Below are positions 11,886-15,592 of a DNA stretch of 15,592 bases, in pieces. Each line of letters opens with the position of its first letter. Positions within the stretch are counted from its first letter, which is position 1. The notes beneath the pieces were generated by a model. That model was not told the DNA's origin. It did not search any database and worked only from the letters and a program-made list of their open reading frames with translations. Origin of the DNA: Candidatus Uhrbacteria bacterium RIFCSPHIGHO2_02_FULL_57_19 (GTDB taxonomy: Bacteria > Patescibacteriota > Patescibacteriia > 2-12-FULL-57-11); NCBI GenBank assembly GCA_001791115.1, contig MGDZ01000060.1, positions 1 through 15,592 on the forward strand. The letters are read 5' to 3'. The translations under genes and the position numbers were made by a program.

Positions 11886-14117
11886 ATGGAGATTCCCTTT
11901 CGCGCTGATTCTTTGGAACGATTCATTTTTTGGGTTGGAGCGGCGGCGCTTCTTGTCCCGACAGCCTACATTCCTTGGTTTCTCTATCCCTACATTTTCG
12001 GCCGGGCAGTGTTTTTTCAACTTGCGGTTGAAGCCATGGCCGTTGCTTGGATTTTCTTGCTGATTCAGCGGCCGGAGCGTTATCGGCCGCGCTGGCATTT
12101 GTTGGGAAAAGCCATGGCCGTCTTCGTGTTCATTGCCCTTCTCGCTTCGCTTTTCGGGGTTGATCCAGGACGAAGCGTTTGGGGAACGGAACTTCGAATG
12201 ACCGGCTGGTTCACATGGCTGCACGCATTTTTTTATTTTTTGATACTTTCGTCGGTGATTATCGAAGACCGTCATTGGCGTCGTCTTTTTGTAATTTCCT
12301 CCGTGGTGATTGGCGGAATGACCTTGCTCGCATTTGGTGAGCGTTTTTCCCCAGCAATACGAGCGGCTATTTTCGGCGGAGAACGGGTGCAGTCGACCGC
12401 CGGCAACCCGATTTTTTTCGCCAGTGTTCTGTTGTTTGGGATCGCCTTTGCCGGATGGCTGGTCGCGTCAGCCAAGGGTTGGAAAAGGGCAGCTTGGGGG
12501 GTAGTGGCCTTGGCCGAAGTATTGGCCTTGTTTTTTACTGAAACCCGGGGGGCGATTCTGGCGTTTATTGCCGCGGGAGCGATTTTGATTGTGATCGCGG
12601 CCGTTATCAGCTCATCAAAAAGAATCCGCCATTGGTCGGCGGCTGTCTTGGTTTTGATTGTCTTACTCGGCGGGGCGCTGTATTTGATTCGCGGCACGGA
12701 TATCCTGCGACGCCTTCCGCCGCTGTGGAGATTGGCCAACACCAATCTTGTCTCCGGCACTTCTCGCACCAGATTAATTACTTGGCAGATCGCCTTAGAC
12801 GGCATTAAAACTAAGCCGATTCTGGGATGGGGTTTGGAGAATTTTAACGTGGTCTTCGACCGTTTCTACCGGCCCGAACTTTTGCGTTACGGATTTTATG
12901 AAACAGTCTCGGATAAGCCGCACAATGGATTATTGGAGATCGGAGTGACTACCGGCGTGCTTGGTTTTCTGGTTTATCTGCTGGTTTTCGCGGCCGCCGG
13001 AACGGCCTTGGTTCGCGGGTTTCGTTCTGGACGCATCGACGGAAAGACGGCCGCGTCAGTCGGTGGAGCGCTCGCTGCCTACCAGATTCAGAATTTTTTT
13101 GCCATGGACACGCCAGAATCACTTGTTCTCCTGGCCTTTACACTGGCTTTTTTACAATCACGACTGCGGCCTCCTTCGCTGGGCTCGCATCGCGCCACCA
13201 GTGTCACGCAAGTTCCCGTGGCCGCGCTGGCTGTTCTGTTTCTCGGTTTTATTCCTTTTTCTTACCTAGGCAACCTGGCCGCGCTTCCGGGAAGTTGGGA
13301 GGCCGGACAGGCCCAGGATGTTGTCGGAAAAGACGCCGCTCTTTGGAAAGATCCGGCGATTAAAGCCATCCGACTGGGAGGACCGCACAGACGCGAGATG
13401 CGTCTTACCATGACCCGGGACTTTCTAAATTGGGAAGGCAGGGGGGATATGCCGTCGAATGTGGTTAAAGATGTTCTGGACGGATTTATCGCCGAAATGC
13501 GAAAGAGCACGGCGACGCGTTCGGTGACATTTCAAGAGCGGTTCATGCTGGCCCAGCTTTTGATAATCAAAGGCGAATACTTTAAGGACGAGCAGGCCTA
13601 CTCCGACGCCGAAGCGGAACTTTTCCGCGCCAAGGAACAGTCGCCGGAACGGCAGGCCGCGGTTTTTCTCCTTGGCCGGTTATACATCATGACCGATAAA
13701 CCGGAGAAGGCGGTCGAATTGCTTCGCGGAGTTCTGGAAAAAGATTCAACGGTGGCCGAAGCTCATTGGTTTTATGGTCTCGGGCTCATTGCCACCGGAA
13801 AACGCGCAGAAGGGACGAAAGAACTTGAGGAGGCCATTCGTCTTGGCCGCTCATTGTCAAAACAAAACGAAATCCAGTATTTGATTGATCTTTACAATGA
13901 AGAAGGGAATTTTCAGGCGATCGCTCCGCTTTATGAACGATTAATTCAGCTTGACCCAAAAAATCCGGATTGGCACGCCCGTCTGGCCGCCACCTACGCC
14001 GAGCTGGGCAAAAATCTGGAAGCAATCACGCATGCTCAGATGGCCGTGGAGCTCGATCCGACCTATGCCGAGGCAGCTCTCAAGTTTGTTGACTCAATTA
14101 TTAAGGAACAGGAATGA
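11886..14117 (+). CDS. O-antigen ligase/Wzy-C family membrane protein with C-terminal TPR region
   Basis: This 743-aa protein begins with about 450 residues of multiple membrane helices and ends in a soluble helical region. The Wzy_C/O-antigen ligase signature is clear: GNPIFFAS, TETRGAILAFIAAG (about 219-232), then an outside loop with SGTSRTRLITWQIALDGIKTKPILGWGLENFN and SDKPHNGLLEIGVTTGVLGFL. His346 in the HN motif and the Arg residues of the loop match positions important in WaaL-type ligases. Such enzymes move lipid-linked glycans onto an acceptor at the outer face of the membrane; bacterial protein O-oligosaccharyltransferases share this fold. From about residue 540, TPR-like helices appear (GRLYIMTDKPEKAVELLRGVL, LYERLIQLDPKNPDWHARLAATYAELGKNLEAITHAQMAVELDPTYAEA). 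The ATG at 11886 is preferred; a GTG at 11862 would add eight residues and would place the start upstream of the predicted transcription start. The stop overlaps the next start (ATGA). Confidence 0.9.
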   Translation: MEIPFRADSLERFIFWVGAAALLVPTAYIPWFLYPYIFGRAVFFQLAVEAMAVAWIFLLIQRPERYRPRWHLLGKAMAVFVFIALLASLFGVDPGRSVWGTELRMTGWFTWLHAFFYFLILSSVIIEDRHWRRLFVISSVVIGGMTLLAFGERFSPAIRAAIFGGERVQSTAGNPIFFASVLLFGIAFAGWLVASAKGWKRAAWGVVALAEVLALFFTETRGAILAFIAAGAILIVIAAVISSSKRIRHWSAAVLVLIVLLGGALYLIRGTDILRRLPPLWRLANTNLVSGTSRTRLITWQIALDGIKTKPILGWGLENFNVVFDRFYRPELLRYGFYETVSDKPHNGLLEIGVTTGVLGFLVYLLVFAAAGTALVRGFRSGRIDGKTAASVGGALAAYQIQNFFAMDTPESLVLLAFTLAFLQSRLRPPSLGSHRATSVTQVPVAALAVLFLGFIPFSYLGNLAALPGSWEAGQAQDVVGKDAALWKDPAIKAIRLGGPHRREMRLTMTRDFLNWEGRGDMPSNVVKDVLDGFIAEMRKSTATRSVTFQERFMLAQLLIIKGEYFKDEQAYSDAEAELFRAKEQSPERQAAVFLLGRLYIMTDKPEKAVELLRGVLEKDSTVAEAHWFYGLGLIATGKRAEGTKELEEAIRLGRSLSKQNEIQYLIDLYNEEGNFQAIAPLYERLIQLDPKNPDWHARLAATYAELGKNLEAITHAQMAVELDPTYAEAALKFVDSIIKEQE

Positions 14118-15592
14118 AGACAGATCATCTTGAATTCGCGCTCCGCGCCTTTCTTTTTTTGGCTCTGGCCACACCGCTCGTGGTTATTCCCTGGGTGCTT
14201 TACCCCTTCGTCTTTTCCAAGGCGATTTTTTTTCAAACAATGGTGACGTTAGCCGTTGGATTGGTCTTGGGTTTTCGTCTCGAGTGGCCTCGCGGTATCG
14301 TCCGAGATCCGCTGGTTTTAGCCGTGGCCGCTTTCCTTCTCTCGGCGATTATCTCGGCGGCTTTGGGAGTTGACCCGCGGAGAAGTTTTTTGGGTAATGA
14401 AGAGCGTTCAGCAGGGGTGCTTTTTGTTGTTTACGCCGCGGCCTTCTTTTTTTTAGTCAGATGTTTTTTTCGCGACCAGAATCATTGGCGGAACGCCGGA
14501 AAAGCGGCCGTGATATTCTCGGGGCTTCTATCAGCGGTGGCCATACTTCAGGTTTTTGTTTTCGAACGGTCGGGTATCCGGTTGTGGGGAATCGACGCTG
14601 GCGGACGGGCTGCTGGTTTTTTGGGTAATCCAGTATATTTCGGGGTTTTCGCGCCGTTAGCGGGGGTCTGGACGGTTTTTGTTTTCAAACGCGAGAAAAT
14701 AATTTGGAAGATTGTCGCCCTTGGATCACTGGCGGCTTTGATGATTGCCGATTATCTAACTCTAAGCAGGGGAGCTTATTTGGCAATGATCGCCGCGGTG
14801 ACAGTCGGATTATTTGTCGCGGGATTTGTCTCACGTCGATCTTCGGCGCGTAAAGCGGCGGTCGGCATTGTTGTGCTTGTCTTGGCTTCTGTCGCGGCTC
14901 TGCTGATTTTTCGCGGAAATTCAACAGTGTCCGGATTGCCGATCGTGGGTCCGATTGTCTCTTCTTCGTTCCAATCTGGAACTTTAGGCACAAGAACCTT
15001 GGCTTGGCAGGTGGCGATCAAATCCTTTGGTGATCGTCCTTTTCTAGGTTGGGGACCGGACGCATTTCATCTGGCTTTCAACGCCCATTATGATCCGCGT
15101 TTTTTGGAGTTTTCCTACTATGAAACCTGGTTCGACCGGGCGCATAATGCCTTTTTCGATATTTTGGTAATGCAGGGCGCTGTTGGTATTTTGACTGTGG
15201 GTGCGGCAGTTTTGGCTGTTATTCTAGCGCTGCGACGGGCGATCACTCGAGGGCGTTTTGACGCCATTGACGCCGGAATTGCTGCCGGAGGTCTAGCTGG
15301 TTACGCGATCGCCGAGATGGCCGCTTTCGATAATCCGGCAACCATGATTTACCTCGCATTTATTTTAGCCCATCTGTCCTGGATAGCTTGGGGAGAAGAA
15401 AAGAAAGTTGAAAGCGCGGATTCGAAAACAAAAAAGATTTCATTTCGCAGGTTTGTTGTGGCAGCATTTCCGACCCTGGTCATTATCGCCGTTGTTAACG
15501 TTATCCCAGCATTGGTAAGCGCGAGGACGCGGGAGATGGCCGAGATTTTCGGGACCGTTGGTATTTCGGCCGGTGTGCCGATCTTTAAAGAA
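14114..15592 (+). CDS. Second O-antigen ligase/Wzy-C family membrane protein (3' end outside window)
   Basis: Starts in an ATGA overlap with the previous gene and stays open for 493 codons to the window edge. It is a paralogue of its neighbour, with the same opening plan (PLVVIPWVLYPFVFSKAIFFQ against PTAYIPWFLYPYIFGRAVFFQ), GVDPRRSFLGNEERSAG against GVDPGRSVWGTELRMTG, GNPVYFGVFAPL, TLSRGAYLAMIAA, and the ligase loop SGTLGTRTLAWQVAIKSFGDRPFLGWGPDAFH with DRAHNAFFDILVMQGAVGIL. His344 corresponds to His346 of the first copy. By analogy a soluble TPR tail may follow beyond the edge, and the last visible helix near 15465-15510 is where the neighbour's membrane part ends. A tandem pair suggests two ligases with different glycan or acceptor specificity, transcribed together. 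The family is clear; the substrate is unknown. Confidence 0.9.
   Translation, partial: MKTDHLEFALRAFLFLALATPLVVIPWVLYPFVFSKAIFFQTMVTLAVGLVLGFRLEWPRGIVRDPLVLAVAAFLLSAIISAALGVDPRRSFLGNEERSAGVLFVVYAAAFFFLVRCFFRDQNHWRNAGKAAVIFSGLLSAVAILQVFVFERSGIRLWGIDAGGRAAGFLGNPVYFGVFAPLAGVWTVFVFKREKIIWKIVALGSLAALMIADYLTLSRGAYLAMIAAVTVGLFVAGFVSRRSSARKAAVGIVVLVLASVAALLIFRGNSTVSGLPIVGPIVSSSFQSGTLGTRTLAWQVAIKSFGDRPFLGWGPDAFHLAFNAHYDPRFLEFSYYETWFDRAHNAFFDILVMQGAVGILTVGAAVLAVILALRRAITRGRFDAIDAGIAAGGLAGYAIAEMAAFDNPATMIYLAFILAHLSWIAWGEEKKVESADSKTKKISFRRFVVAAFPTLVIIAVVNVIPALVSARTREMAEIFGTVGISAGVPIFKE

Noticed and set aside
2..15592. Alternative genetic code with TGA read as glycine
   Set aside because: TGA ends genes in tight overlaps (ATGA at 487-490 and 14114-14117), and no in-frame TGA is found within the called genes.

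Overview
The window looks like chromosomal DNA of a Patescibacteria/CPR-type bacterium (inference). The reasons are a sigma factor paired with a DUF5667-like membrane protein, a very large surface protein whose N-terminus matches a type I associate with CPR genomes, FG-GAP and Ig-like surface proteins, few obvious Shine-Dalgarno sites, and a 20-bp GC palindrome of a kind I associate with CPR intergenic DNA. TGA is used as a normal stop (for example at 488-490, 2524-2526 and 14115-14117), which argues against the UGA-Gly code of Gracilibacteria and Absconditabacteria.

Layout. (1) 2-4367, plus strand: a tightly packed envelope operon with the 3' end of a GT4-type glycosyltransferase, a secreted GHL-type TIM-barrel protein with FG-GAP repeats, and a membrane-anchored protein with Ig-like repeats. 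It ends at a bidirectional hairpin terminator (4373-4404) shared with the convergent minus-strand gene. (2) 4427-5653, minus strand: a secreted Cys-rich protein with a D-S/A-G repeat spacer, expressed from its own near-consensus promoter with a 5'-end hairpin and a strong RBS, and upstream of it a small helix-turn-helix protein. (3) 5654-6065: a dense 412-bp regulatory region between the divergent HTH and sigma genes. It has two perfect DnaA-box nonamers flanking a perfect 24-bp palindrome, a good sigma-70-like promoter reading right, and a 217-nt nested inverted repeat with a 20-bp palindrome sitting in one arm. (4) 6066-7752: a sigma-70/ECF-like factor and a DUF5667-like single-pass membrane protein, a likely sigma/regulator pair. 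(5) 7753-7958: a spacer folding into four successive stem-loops in front of (6) 7959-11747, a 1262-aa secreted, repeat-rich, S-layer-like protein, closed by a strong GAAA-loop hairpin. (7) 11886 to the right edge: two tandem paralogous O-antigen ligase/Wzy-C family membrane proteins joined by an ATGA overlap, the first with a C-terminal TPR region.

Taken together, nearly every gene concerns the cell surface: glycan transfer and ligation, secreted or anchored surface proteins, and a sigma factor with a membrane partner that could control them. The coordination is inference. The least explained parts are the two structured non-coding regions (5823-6039 and 7757-7936), the DnaA-box/palindrome cluster, and the Cys-rich DSG-repeat protein.
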